Positions 28,362 to 36,039 of a DNA stretch of 64,000 bases are shown here, piece after piece. The stretch lies in the NCBI GenBank assembly GCA_037200985.1, contig JBBCGJ010000001.1, positions 1,030,756 to 1,094,755 on the forward strand, read 5' to 3'. This DNA is from Rhizomicrobium sp. (GTDB lineage: Bacteria; Pseudomonadota; Alphaproteobacteria; Micropepsales; Micropepsaceae). The notes beneath the pieces are model-generated. The model ran no database searches and was not told where the DNA came from. It saw only the letters and a list, made by a program, of their open reading frames with translations. Position 1 is the first letter of the stretch. The number at the start of each line of letters is the position of its first letter. The translations under genes and the position numbers were made by a program.

Positions 28362-28452
28362 TGTCATCCGCCGCGAATGCGGCGGACCCAGTTGACGTTT
28401 GCACCGGCTGCCCAGGCGTTAACTGGGTGCCCCGCATTCGCGGGGCATGACA
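28362..28452 (+). repeat. Family B repeat (pccA-TonB receptor gap)
   Basis: It opens TGTCATCCGCCGCGAATGCG and closes CATTCGCGGGGCATGACA. Inner arms are ACCCAGTTGACG and GTTAACTGGGT. The same layout occurs at 17008 and 40059. It lies between convergent genes. Confidence 0.85.
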
Positions 28453-28464
28453 CCAGTGGTGATG

Positions 28465-30486
28465 TTAAAACGTCCTTCGTATCTGGAAATCGATCTGCGG
28501 CATCGAATGCGCGCGGTATTCGTCGATATTGTCCAGCGGCGAGGTGTTGCGCGGCCCCGAATAGTTGAATCTCTTGTCGTCGTAGACGAAGCTCGTGATG
28601 TTGTCGCCCTCGATGTGGAAGCTCCACGCCGCGCTCGGCTTGTAGTCCCAGAAGATGCTGAAATAGGGCGGCACGAGCTTGGTCTGGCGCACCTGCGCGA
28701 GCCGGAAGGCATCCTCGGACCAGCCATTGTTGAAGGAGATGCCCCAGGTCGATTTCAGGCTGTCCACGTCCTGGGTGAAGCTCACACGGATGCTCTGCGG
28801 CCGCTGTTCGGAGATCACACGGTTGGTGCCGGTCACCGGATCGCGCACCGAGGTGAGGTTGAAGGTGTTCGTCGCGGTCAGAAGTCCGTTCGGGATGAAG
28901 ATGCGGTCGAGCGGCAGCGTCACCTGCAAGGTGATCTGGTTGTTCTGGCCGTTGCCGATGTTTCCTGGCGCGTCGAACACCCCGCTCGGGCTCGTCACCG
29001 GAATGAAATCGACGACGTCCTTGATCTCCTCATGCATGACGGTCAGCACCAGGGCGCCCTTGCCCCAGAAATGCCGCTCGAACGACACCTCGTATTGCGA
29101 GCGCTGGTCGGGACGTATGTTCTCGTTGCCCGCCGTGATGCCGGTGGCGGCCAGGTTGGCACTGGCGATGAAGTTGTTGAAATCGAGCTGGCCGACGACC
29201 TTCTCGTAGCGCAGCCGCACCTGGGTGTCCTTGTCCGGCGACCAGGTCAGCACCGCGCGCGGCTTGGGATAGAAGAACGACCGGCTGAGGCTGACCGAGC
29301 CGGTTTCGCTGATGGTCGAATATTCCGCGCGGATGCCGGCCTCGAGCAGCCATTCCGGCGAGTATTTCCACGTGCCCTGCGCGAACACCTCGCCGCGCCG
29401 CTCCTCGACCCGCGCGTCCGGCGCGGGCAGGGGCTGGATGACATTGTCGACGAAGAACGCGGTCGAGCCGTCGAGGAAATTGAACGCGCCCTCGGCGCCG
29501 CTCTCCAGCGTCAGCTCCGGCATCGGCTGGTAGCGCAGCGTCGCCCGCGCAATGGTCTCGCCCATGTCGGACTTGGAGACGAAATGCTGCAGCGTGGTGC
29601 CGTCGTCGGAATCCGAGCTCGCATTGTTGTGGTCGTAGCGCTGCAGCACCAGCGTCTCCAGCTCCGTAGCCCCGACCTTGCCTTTCCAGTGCAGGCCGAG
29701 CTCCGCGATGTTGTCGCGGTTGCGGTCCTTGAACTCCTCGAAGAATCCCGGCCGCGAATAGGACAGGCGGTCGATATACGGGATGTTCTGCAGCGTCAGG
29801 TTCGCCTTGAACTCGCCGCCCCAGAGCGGGACCGTCGCCGTGCCCTTGGCCGACAGGCCGGTGCCGAGCCCATGGCTGATCGTCTGATCCTGCGTCAGCA
29901 GATGGCCCGCTCCGTCGAACACGTTGTGGATGCCGTGGCCGACGGAATCGTCATAGCCCTGGGTCAGCCCGAACGAACCCTCATAGGTCGCCTGTCCCAC
30001 ATGGCGCGTGAACAGCAGCGACGCATAGGGCACCATGTGGCCGTCGATGAAGACGAAGTCCTCGGCCGTCGCCACGAGATGGGTCGAATCCCCCTTCTTG
30101 AGGACGACATTGGCGACCACCGTCTGGCCCTGCATGTCGATGCCCGGCGCGCCGCCGCGGATCAGCTCGATATGGTCGACGTCGGCGGCGTTGATGCGGT
30201 TGAGCACCGACTGCAGCGCGTCGTTCTTGGAGGTCGGCCGCTGCCCGTTGATCAGGACGTTGCCGGCGGTGCCGGCGAAGCCGCGCGCCGAGCCGACATC
30301 GGCGAAGGTGAACCCCGGCAGCCGGTTGATCATGTCATAGGCCGTGTTCGGCCGCGCATCGGCGAAGAACGCCGGGTCGTAGTTCAGGATGCTGGTCTGC
30401 GACTGGGCATGGGCGGATGAGATCGCCAGCAAGGCCGCGGCTGTCCATGCGGCCGTCCGTTTGAGCGTCAAGCGGGGATTCCCCAA
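28465..30486 (-). CDS. TonB-dependent outer-membrane receptor
   Basis: These receptors import substrates such as siderophores or sugars using TonB energy. The 673-residue product has a signal peptide ending near AISSAHA|QSQ, a plug domain (about residues 45-135, with RLPGFTFADVGSARGFAG and LINGQRPTSKNDALQ), and a long barrel of alternating polar and aromatic strands. It ends QIDFQIRRTF, the canonical terminal Phe. The first in-frame start is TTG at 30486; a second TTG at 30471 keeps the signal peptide and follows GGGGA, so it is at least as likely. The substrate is not indicated by neighbours. Confidence 0.88.
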   Translation of the reverse strand: MGNPRLTLKRTAAWTAAALLAISSAHAQSQTSILNYDPAFFADARPNTAYDMINRLPGFTFADVGSARGFAGTAGNVLINGQRPTSKNDALQSVLNRINAADVDHIELIRGGAPGIDMQGQTVVANVVLKKGDSTHLVATAEDFVFIDGHMVPYASLLFTRHVGQATYEGSFGLTQGYDDSVGHGIHNVFDGAGHLLTQDQTISHGLGTGLSAKGTATVPLWGGEFKANLTLQNIPYIDRLSYSRPGFFEEFKDRNRDNIAELGLHWKGKVGATELETLVLQRYDHNNASSDSDDGTTLQHFVSKSDMGETIARATLRYQPMPELTLESGAEGAFNFLDGSTAFFVDNVIQPLPAPDARVEERRGEVFAQGTWKYSPEWLLEAGIRAEYSTISETGSVSLSRSFFYPKPRAVLTWSPDKDTQVRLRYEKVVGQLDFNNFIASANLAATGITAGNENIRPDQRSQYEVSFERHFWGKGALVLTVMHEEIKDVVDFIPVTSPSGVFDAPGNIGNGQNNQITLQVTLPLDRIFIPNGLLTATNTFNLTSVRDPVTGTNRVISEQRPQSIRVSFTQDVDSLKSTWGISFNNGWSEDAFRLAQVRQTKLVPPYFSIFWDYKPSAAWSFHIEGDNITSFVYDDKRFNYSGPRNTSPLDNIDEYRAHSMPQIDFQIRRTF

Positions 30487-30713
30487 TATCTGTCGTGTGT
30501 TGTCGTTGCTCTAGTCGTCAAATTGGAGGCGGCACGCCTCGTCGGACAATGCGCGCCCCGCGCATAGCTCGATTGCGCGGCTCGTTTGATTGCCGACTAG
30601 CGGGGCGGGCGCAATCGCCGGCGCCGCGGTGGCGCCGCCGTCACGCGATCGTGACCGCGAGGTCCGACGGACGGCCACTGGAACTGCGCCGGCGCATCGG
30701 CCATACCTTTGCC

Positions 30714-31004
30714 ATGAGCGACGACGATTTCACCCATCTGCGCCTTCGGATAGAAGGATTCGTGCAGGCCGTCGGCTATCGCAATTATGTGATCGCCGAA
30801 GCGACGCGCCTCGGGGTCGACGGCTGGATCCGCAACCGCTCCGACGGAACGGTCGAGGTCCTGGTCTCCGGCCCCAACAAGACCGTCGAGACCCTGATCG
30901 GCCTGTGCATGAAGGGCCCGCCCGGCTCGACCGTGCGCAATGTCGAGATGCACAAGGCCGACCCGGCCGAGGAAAAGGGCTTCAGGCGTCGCCCGTCGGT
31001 TTAG
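30714..31004 (+). CDS. acyP: Acylphosphatase
   Basis: It hydrolyses carboxyl-phosphate bonds of acylphosphates. The 96-residue product has the active-site region LRIEGFVQAVGYRNYV with the conserved Arg, and GWIRNRSDGTVEVLVSG with the conserved Asn. Length agrees with the family (about 90-100). The ATG at 30714 fits the usual start; the open frame continues upstream without homology. It converges with the next gene and overlaps its stop codon by 4 bp. Confidence 0.93.
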   Translation: MSDDDFTHLRLRIEGFVQAVGYRNYVIAEATRLGVDGWIRNRSDGTVEVLVSGPNKTVETLIGLCMKGPPGSTVRNVEMHKADPAEEKGFRRRPSV

Positions 31005-31390
31005 GCGCGCGTGCGGAACAGCTCGCGCAGCACGCAGATCAGGAACGTCAGCGCGCCCAGCAGCGCGAGGCCGCCGGCGGCGCCCGACGCGGGTCCCCAG
31101 ACCGCCGAATTGCCGGTCGTCAGCAGCAGCGTCAACGTCACGGTCATCGCCAGAACGCCCAGCGTCGAGAAAGTGAAATTGATCCAGGCCAGGCGCGGCG
31201 ACAGCGTCGCGGCGGTCAGTGCGTAGAACGTCCCGTACAGTGCCAGGGAGGCCCAGCCCAGCAGGTTCATATGCGCATGGACCGGCGCCAGCGTGAACTC
31301 CTCCTTGGCGCCCATATATTCGCCGAGCACCATTCCGCTGAGCAGCAGAAGAATGGCGACGGTGAAGAAAGCGGCTGAAACGCGCGGCAT
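31001..31390 (-). CDS. Small COX1-like four-helix membrane protein
   Basis: The 129-residue product has four hydrophobic helices (about residues 5-25, 40-62, 68-90 and 102-122). The second starts with PVHAHMNLLGWASLALYG. A His-x-His motif at the head of a helix followed by a Gly-Trp patch is seen in heme-copper oxidase subunit I relatives and NorB/NnrS-like proteins. The full oxidase histidine set is absent, so this is not an enzyme subunit I but perhaps a heme- or copper-interacting membrane protein. No oxidase genes lie nearby. Its stop overlaps the acylphosphatase stop. Confidence 0.7.
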   Translation of the reverse strand: MPRVSAAFFTVAILLLLSGMVLGEYMGAKEEFTLAPVHAHMNLLGWASLALYGTFYALTAATLSPRLAWINFTFSTLGVLAMTVTLTLLLTTGNSAVWGPASGAAGGLALLGALTFLICVLRELFRTRA

Positions 31391-31450
31391 CGAATCCCCC
31401 CAAGGATGCGGTCGCGCCTGTTTATCCGAAGAGCAAAGTCGGGTGAAGCC

Positions 31451-32095
31451 TCAGCCGAACACATCCTTGAACGCATCGCGCATCGCGACGTCGACGTCGG
31501 CCATCGTCGCGAGAATGCCCAGGTCGTGCAGGCTGGTCACGCCGTGCTCGCTGATGCCGCAGGGCACGATGCCGGAGAAATGCGTCAGGTCGGGATCGAC
31601 GTTCAGGCTCACGCCGTGGAACGTCACCCAGCGCCGCACCCTGACGCCGATGGCGGCGATCTTGTCCTCGCGGGCCCCGCGCGCGACCCAGATGCCGACG
31701 CGCCCCTCGCGCCGCTCGCCCTTCACATTGAAGGCGGCCAGCGTGCGGATCAGCCACGCTTCGAGATCGTGCACGAAGGCGCGCACGTCCGAGCCGCGCC
31801 GCTTCAGGTCGAGCATGACATAGCCGACGCGCTGCCCCGGCCCGTGATAGGTGAACTGCCCGCCGCGCCCGGTCTTGAACACCGGAAAGCGCGCATCGAG
31901 CAGGTCGGCGTCCTTCGCGCTGGTGCCGGCGGTGTAGATCGCCGGATGCTCGACCAGCCAGACCAGTTCGGGCCGCGTGCCGGCCGCGATCGCCGCCGCG
32001 CGTTCCTCCATGAACGCTACGGCCTCGGGGTAGGGCGTCAGGCCGGGCGCGATCCGCCATTCGACCGCGGACCGCGTTAACGCCTCCGAAACCAT
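31451..32095 (-). CDS. lipB: Octanoyl-[acyl-carrier-protein]:protein octanoyltransferase
   Basis: LipB moves octanoate from ACP to lipoyl domains, the first step of lipoate assembly. The 214-residue product has [56 protein letters not shown] (the conserved catalytic Lys) and [16 protein letters not shown] (the nucleophile Cys). I chose the ATG at 32095, which leaves about 10 residues before the family core. ATGs at 32125 and 32137 would lengthen the N-terminus and overlap the fliN-like gene on the other strand. No start has a strong ribosome-binding site at proper spacing. Confidence 0.93.
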   Translation of the reverse strand: MVSEALTRSAVEWRIAPGLTPYPEAVAFMEERAAAIAAGTRPELVWLVEHPAIYTAGTSAKDADLLDARFPVFKTGRGGQFTYHGPGQRVGYVMLDLKRRGSDVRAFVHDLEAWLIRTLAAFNVKGERREGRVGIWVARGAREDKIAAIGVRVRRWVTFHGVSLNVDPDLTHFSGIVPCGISEHGVTSLHDLGILATMADVDVAMRDAFKDVFG

Positions 32096-32135
32096 GTTCG
32101 CCGGAGACTGTGTGCCGTCATCCATGGGCTCTTTC

Positions 32136-32372
32136 ATGTCCTCCAATATCTCCGGCGTCAAAGTCGAAATCTCGGTGGTGCTCGGCAGCTCCACGATTCC
32201 GATGCATCAGCTCCTGCGCATGGGCCGCGGCGCGGTGATCGAACTCGACTCCAAGCAGGACGATCCGGTGCTGATCCTGGCCAATGACAAGCCGGTGGCG
32301 AAGGGCGAGATCATCATCCATGGCGACAAGATAGGCGTCTCGATCACGGATATCCTGAAGGGATATCAGTAA
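32136..32372 (+). CDS. fliN: FliN/SpoA-domain protein (flagellar motor switch type), orphan
   Basis: FliN forms the lower ring of the flagellar C-ring and binds the export apparatus. From the ATG at 32136 the product is 78 residues, almost entirely one SpoA (FliN C-terminal) domain: [56 protein letters not shown], then [11 protein letters not shown]. Upstream ATGs at 32124 and 32094 are in frame. No flagellar or type III secretion gene is near it, and it is divergent from lipB with starts within about 40 bp or overlapping. The fold assignment is firm; whether it serves a flagellum is inferred. Confidence 0.8.
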   Translation: MSSNISGVKVEISVVLGSSTIPMHQLLRMGRGAVIELDSKQDDPVLILANDKPVAKGEIIIHGDKIGVSITDILKGYQ

Positions 32373-32483
32373 TTCCACCCAAATTCGTGTAATTCATAGC
32401 ATTCCCCACCCCGTTCTTGCATTTTAGGCGGGTCATGCGTACCTCTGCTGTACAACCGGCCCGGTGGCCGGGCGGAGGCCGCT

Positions 32484-32981
32484 TTGCTCCCCATTCTGCT
32501 CAATCCTCAGACGGTCCGCGTCGGCCTTGCCGGCGCCGGTGAGGGCTATGTCCGCCGTGCCGCGCTCCTGGCCGAAGCCGCGGTCGAGGCCATCCCGGTA
32601 AGCCTCTCCGGCGCGCTGCCGCGTCTCAACATCCTGTTCATCGCCGGGCTCGACCGCGACGCCGCCGAGGTTATGGCCGCGGAGGCCCGCGCCATGGGCA
32701 TCCTCGTCAATGTCGAGGACGTGCCGGGGCTCTGCGATTTCCACGTCCCCGCCATCGTTCGGCGCGGCGACCTCGTCCTCACCGCCTCGACCGGCGGCCA
32801 GGCGCCCGGCCTCGCGCGCCGGCTCCGCGAATGGCTGGAAAGCCATTTCGGCCCCGAATGGGAGGCCCATCTGGCCGATGTCGGCTCCGCCCGCGCAGTC
32901 TGGCGGGCCAGCGGCCTCGCGCCGGACGAAGTCTCCCGCCGCACCCGCGCGCTGGTGTCGGAGAAGGGCTGGCTCTCGTGA
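32484..32981 (+). CDS. Siroheme synthase N-terminal-type (precorrin-2 dehydrogenase/ferrochelatase-like) protein
   Basis: Such proteins make siroheme, the cofactor of sulfite and nitrite reductases, from precorrin-2. The 165-residue product has an NAD-binding-type start (VRVGLAGAGEGYVRRAALL) and the later blocks LNILFIAGLDRDAAEVMAAEA, GILVNVEDVPGLCDFHVPAIVRRGDL and LTASTGGQAPGLARRLREWLE. These match the Met8p/CysG N-domain. The TTG start at 32484 is supported by GGAGG at 32474-32478. No uroporphyrinogen methyltransferase domain is attached. It overlaps cysH by 4 bp, tying it to sulfate assimilation. Confidence 0.85.
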   Translation: MLPILLNPQTVRVGLAGAGEGYVRRAALLAEAAVEAIPVSLSGALPRLNILFIAGLDRDAAEVMAAEARAMGILVNVEDVPGLCDFHVPAIVRRGDLVLTASTGGQAPGLARRLREWLESHFGPEWEAHLADVGSARAVWRASGLAPDEVSRRTRALVSEKGWLS

Positions 32982-33766
32982 GCGCCGCCGTCACCGTGAT
33001 CGACCGTTCGCGCGGCACCGCGCCGCGCGCCTTCGACAGGGCAGGGGCGGGCACGCCCGACCCGCTGATCCTCGCCAAGCTCGGCCAGCTTCAGGACGCC
33101 TCGCGCGGCCGGGACGCGCACGGCATCCTCGAATTGGCGCTGGGCGGCGAGTTCAAGGGCAAGAGCGCCGTCGTCTCGTCCTTCGGCGCGGAGTCCGCGG
33201 TGCTGCTGCACCTGGTGGCCGAGATCGATCCGGCGACGCCGATCCTCTTCCTCAACACCGGCAAGCTGTTCGGCGAGACGCTGCGCTATCGCGACCGCCT
33301 GCAGGACGTGCTCGGCCTCGGCGACATCCGCTCGCTGGCGCCCAATCCCGCCGACCGCGCCAAATTCGATGCCGAGGGCACGCTGTGGTCGAAGGACACG
33401 GATGCCTGCTGCAATTTCCGCAAAGTCATCCCGCTCAAGCGCGCGCTCGAGCCCTTCGCGGCGCAGATCACCGGCCGCAAGCGCTTCCAGACCAAGGAAC
33501 GCGCGGAGATGCAGGCGGTGGAGTTCTTCGAGGGCCGCTTCCGCTTCAACCCGCTGGCCGACTGGTCGCTCGCCGACCTGGAGGCCTACACGGTCCGCCA
33601 CGACCTGCCGCGCCATCCGCTGGTGGAGGACGGCTATCCCTCGATCGGCTGCATGCCCTGCACGCGGCGCATCCAGGCCGGCGAGAGCTATCGCGACGGC
33701 CGCTGGTCCGGCCTCGACAAGGACGAATGCGGGATCCACATCGGCGTGGACGGCGAGGGCATTTGA
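32978..33766 (+). CDS. cysH: Adenylyl-sulfate (APS) reductase-type CysH, GTG start
   Basis: CysH reduces APS (or PAPS) to sulfite using thioredoxin. The 262-residue product has a PP-loop-type nucleotide domain (VVSSFGAESAVLLHLVAEID and LNTGKLFGETLRYRDRL). It carries the cysteines of an iron-sulfur reductase: Cys144-Cys145, Cys225, Cys228 (GCMPCTRR) and the catalytic Cys251 (KDECGIH). The paired cysteines indicate a [4Fe-4S] enzyme that uses APS rather than PAPS. The GTG at 32978 overlaps the previous stop (GTGA). The siroheme gene upstream supplies the cofactor for the following step, sulfite reductase, which is not in the window. Confidence 0.93.
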   Translation: MSAAVTVIDRSRGTAPRAFDRAGAGTPDPLILAKLGQLQDASRGRDAHGILELALGGEFKGKSAVVSSFGAESAVLLHLVAEIDPATPILFLNTGKLFGETLRYRDRLQDVLGLGDIRSLAPNPADRAKFDAEGTLWSKDTDACCNFRKVIPLKRALEPFAAQITGRKRFQTKERAEMQAVEFFEGRFRFNPLADWSLADLEAYTVRHDLPRHPLVEDGYPSIGCMPCTRRIQAGESYRDGRWSGLDKDECGIHIGVDGEGI

Positions 33767-33800
33767 GGCAAGGTTGCCTCTGTTAAAGTCGGTTTGAACC

Positions 33801-33877
33801 GTCATTCCCGCGGAAGCGGGAATCCAGTTTTGGCAGTCTGCCCAGTCGCTGGACGCCCGCCTTCGCGGGCGTGACAG
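33801..33877 (+). repeat. Family A repeat, full copy (upstream of tRNA-Leu)
   Basis: Two hairpins in tandem: GTCATTCCCGCGGAAGCGGG with AATCCAG, then CTGGACGCCCGCCTTCGCGG with GCGTGACAG. The two halves are roughly inverted relative to each other. Same layout at 37414 and 62105. Confidence 0.85.
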
Positions 33878-33961
33878 TGGGTTTTGATTGCTGGAAAGTG
33901 CCGCTTTTCAACCCGATCCGCCTCTGCTAAACCCCCGCGCCTACCTGTGAATCCCTGACGT

Positions 33962-34046
33962 GCGGTCGTGGCGGAATTGGTAGACGCACTACCTTGAGGT
34001 GGTAGCGGGGCAACCCGTGGAGGTTCGAGTCCTCTCGACCGCACCA
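33962..34046 (+). tRNA. tRNA-Leu (GAG)
   Basis: The acceptor stem GCGGTCG (33962-33968) pairs with CGACCGC (34036-34042), followed by A and an encoded CCA (34044-34046). The anticodon arm CTACC-TTGAGGT-GGTAG places anticodon GAG at 33996-33998, reading CUC/CUU leucine codons. A long variable arm (CGGGGCAACCCG) is the class II feature of tRNA-Leu, and GGTTCGAGTCC forms the T arm. Confidence 0.98.
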
Positions 34047-34103
34047 TTCGATTTTGGGCCGACCGAAATCGTCGGAATTTTCGGTTTGCCGCGCGCCTCT
34101 CGG

Positions 34104-34919
34104 CTAAAGGCCGGGGAACATTCCGCCATCGACGCGCAGATTGGTGCCGGTGATGTAGGCCGCCGCCGGGCTCGCGAGAAATGCCGCGACGCCCGCGATT
34201 TCTTCCAGGCGTCCGACGCGCCCAACGGGTACTTGCGCGAATTCCGGCAGCACCCGCTGCTCGATTTCGTCCCACGGCGCATCGTGCTTCGCCCAGCCCC
34301 GCTCCGTCGCGAATTCCCGAAACCGCTTGTCGAGCGCGTCGCTGCGTATGGTGCCCGGCGAGATCGCGTTGACCGTCACGCCGTCCGCCGCCACGGCTTT
34401 CGCCAGCGAGCCCGTCATCGCGTTGATCGCCGCCTTGGCCGCGGAATAGTCTGCCGCGCCTTTGGGCGGCATCGTCGCCGCCATGCTGGAGATGTTGATG
34501 ACGCGGCCCCATTTCGCCTGCCGCATCTTGGGCAGCAGTCTTGTCGTGACTCTCAACGCCGCCAGCACATTGCGGTCATAGGCCGCTGCCCACGAATCCG
34601 GCCGGGGGTTTTCCCAGTCTTCCTTGCTGCCGCCCGATCCGCCGGCGTTGTTGACCAGGATCCCGATCGGGCCGGCGAGCCTTTCGGCTTCCCCGACCAG
34701 CCGTTCGACGTCCCCGTCCCGGGTGAGATCGCCGACCACGGCATGGGCTCGCCCGCCGCGGCCGACGATTTCGTCTCTCACGGCGTCCGTCCGAACGCGG
34801 TCGCGGCCATGAACGACGACCGTCGCATTCTCCTCGGCGAGTTTCCGGACGACGGCCTCGCCGATCCCCTTGCTGCTGCCGGTCACGAGCGCCGCCCGTC
34901 CGCGCAATTGCAAATCCAT
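34104..34919 (-). CDS. Short-chain dehydrogenase/reductase (SDR)
   Basis: The 271-residue product is a classical SDR with Rossmann motif TGSSKGIG (about residues 12-19), NNAGG after strand 4, the catalytic Ser in INISSM, and Tyr-x-x-x-Lys in DYSAAKAA. The C-terminal VDGG turn (TNLRVDGGMFPGL) is typical of FabG-like oxidoreductases. The substrate is unknown. The start MDLQLRGRAALVTG is chosen over longer readings that run into the divergent regulator gene. It is divergent from an HxlR regulator with a 49 bp gap, so that regulator probably controls it. Confidence 0.9.
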   Translation of the reverse strand: MDLQLRGRAALVTGSSKGIGEAVVRKLAEENATVVVHGRDRVRTDAVRDEIVGRGGRAHAVVGDLTRDGDVERLVGEAERLAGPIGILVNNAGGSGGSKEDWENPRPDSWAAAYDRNVLAALRVTTRLLPKMRQAKWGRVINISSMAATMPPKGAADYSAAKAAINAMTGSLAKAVAADGVTVNAISPGTIRSDALDKRFREFATERGWAKHDAPWDEIEQRVLPEFAQVPVGRVGRLEEIAGVAAFLASPAAAYITGTNLRVDGGMFPGL

Positions 34920-34968
34920 CGCGGAACATCCATCTGTCGCATTGCAGCTCCTCAGATCGAACGCGACG

Positions 34969-35349
34969 ATGGCCAAGGCAAGTACGCACTTAAAAGTGCC
35001 CGTCGGCGACGATGCGCGCCGGAGCTGCCTCGGGCCCGAGGGGTCCGTCGCGCATGTCACGCGCGTCGTCGACATGATCAAGGGACGCTGGAAGCTGCCG
35101 ATACTCTTCCGGCTTTATGCCGATCCCGCCATGCGCACGTCCCGGCTCAGGCGCGACCTGCCGGGCATCTCGCAAAAAATGCTGACCCAGCATCTTCGCG
35201 AACTGGAACAGGACCGCCTGATCGAGCGGGTCGATTTTCGCGAAAGGCCGCTGCGCATCGAGTACCGGCTGGCCGAGGAGGGGAGGAAACTCCTTCCGGT
35301 CCTCCTGGCGGCACGCGACTTCTCCGCGGACCATTCGCCGCTTGCCTAG
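34969..35349 (+). CDS. HxlR-family transcriptional regulator
   Basis: HxlR proteins are small winged-helix DNA-binding dimers, often sensing aldehydes or redox state. The 126-residue product has the family core DMIKGRWKLPILFRLYADP, RTSRLRRDLPGISQKMLTQH (recognition helix region) and LRELEQDRLIERVDFRERP (wing). A single cysteine (RRSCLGPEG, about residue 20) is in the N-terminal region where redox-sensing HxlR proteins carry theirs. The ATG at 34969 gives a family-length protein. It is divergent from the SDR gene. Confidence 0.88.
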   Translation: MAKASTHLKVPVGDDARRSCLGPEGSVAHVTRVVDMIKGRWKLPILFRLYADPAMRTSRLRRDLPGISQKMLTQHLRELEQDRLIERVDFRERPLRIEYRLAEEGRKLLPVLLAARDFSADHSPLA

Positions 35350-35369
35350 GCCGAACGGCGGGCACGGCT

Positions 35370-36017
35370 TCAGCCTCGCCGGACGGTCAGGTGGGTCGCC
35401 CTGTCCGAGTACACATGCGCGTCGATCCGGTAGCCCAGCGCCGGCAGGTCGATCCCAGCCATCAGGTGTTCGCCAGAGCCCAGCAGCACGGGCGAAATGG
35501 CGAGGTGCAGCTCGTCGATCAGTCCCGCCTTCAGATAGGCGCGCACGGTGGCGACCCCGCCGCCGATCCGCACGTCGCGCTCGCCCGCCGCCTGCCGTGC
35601 CCGGGCGAGCGCCGCCGCGATCCCGTCGGTGACGAAGTGGAAGACCGTCCCGCCCTCCATCTCCAGCGGCGGGCGCGGATGATGGGTGAGGACGAAGACC
35701 GGCGTGTGGTAGGGCGGACTAGGACCCCACCAGCCCTTCCAGGCGTCGTCCGGCCACGGGCCGCGCACCGGGCCGAACATGTTGCGTCCGAGGATCGAGG
35801 CGCCGACATTCTCGAAGCTGCGCGCGGCGAAGTCGTCGTCGAGGCCGGTCTCGCCCTCGTCGCGCCCGATCACCATCCGCTGGAAGGTACGGGTCGGGAC
35901 GAACCACTGGTGCAGCTGCGCGCCGCCGCGGCCGAGCGGCGAGTCGAGGCTCTGGTCGGGACCGGCGCCATAGCCGTCCGCCGAGAGGGTGAAGGCCGCG
36001 ACGCGAAGCTTGGGCAT
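35370..36017 (-). CDS. RibD C-terminal/dihydrofolate-reductase-fold protein
   Basis: The 215-residue product has the DHFR-like fold of the RibD C-terminal family. It starts MPKLRVAAFTLSADGYGAG, followed by SILGRNMFGPVRGPW, TPVFVLTHHPRPPLEMEGGT and RIGGGVATVRAYLKAGLIDELHLAISPVLLGSGE (split over about residues 155-188). Stand-alone members are NADPH reductases of mostly unknown substrate; it is not a riboflavin gene by context. It lies 22 bp downstream of the first cfa paralogue in the same direction and converges with hxlR. Confidence 0.85.
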   Translation of the reverse strand: MPKLRVAAFTLSADGYGAGPDQSLDSPLGRGGAQLHQWFVPTRTFQRMVIGRDEGETGLDDDFAARSFENVGASILGRNMFGPVRGPWPDDAWKGWWGPSPPYHTPVFVLTHHPRPPLEMEGGTVFHFVTDGIAAALARARQAAGERDVRIGGGVATVRAYLKAGLIDELHLAISPVLLGSGEHLMAGIDLPALGYRIDAHVYSDRATHLTVRRG

Positions 36018-36039
36018 GAAGGTTCCTCGATCGCCGCCC

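Noticed and set aside
33962..34103. Integration (att) site at the 3' end of tRNA-Leu
   Set aside because: No repeated copy of the tRNA 3' end and no integrase gene occur in the window; the neighbouring genes look like core or ordinary accessory genes.
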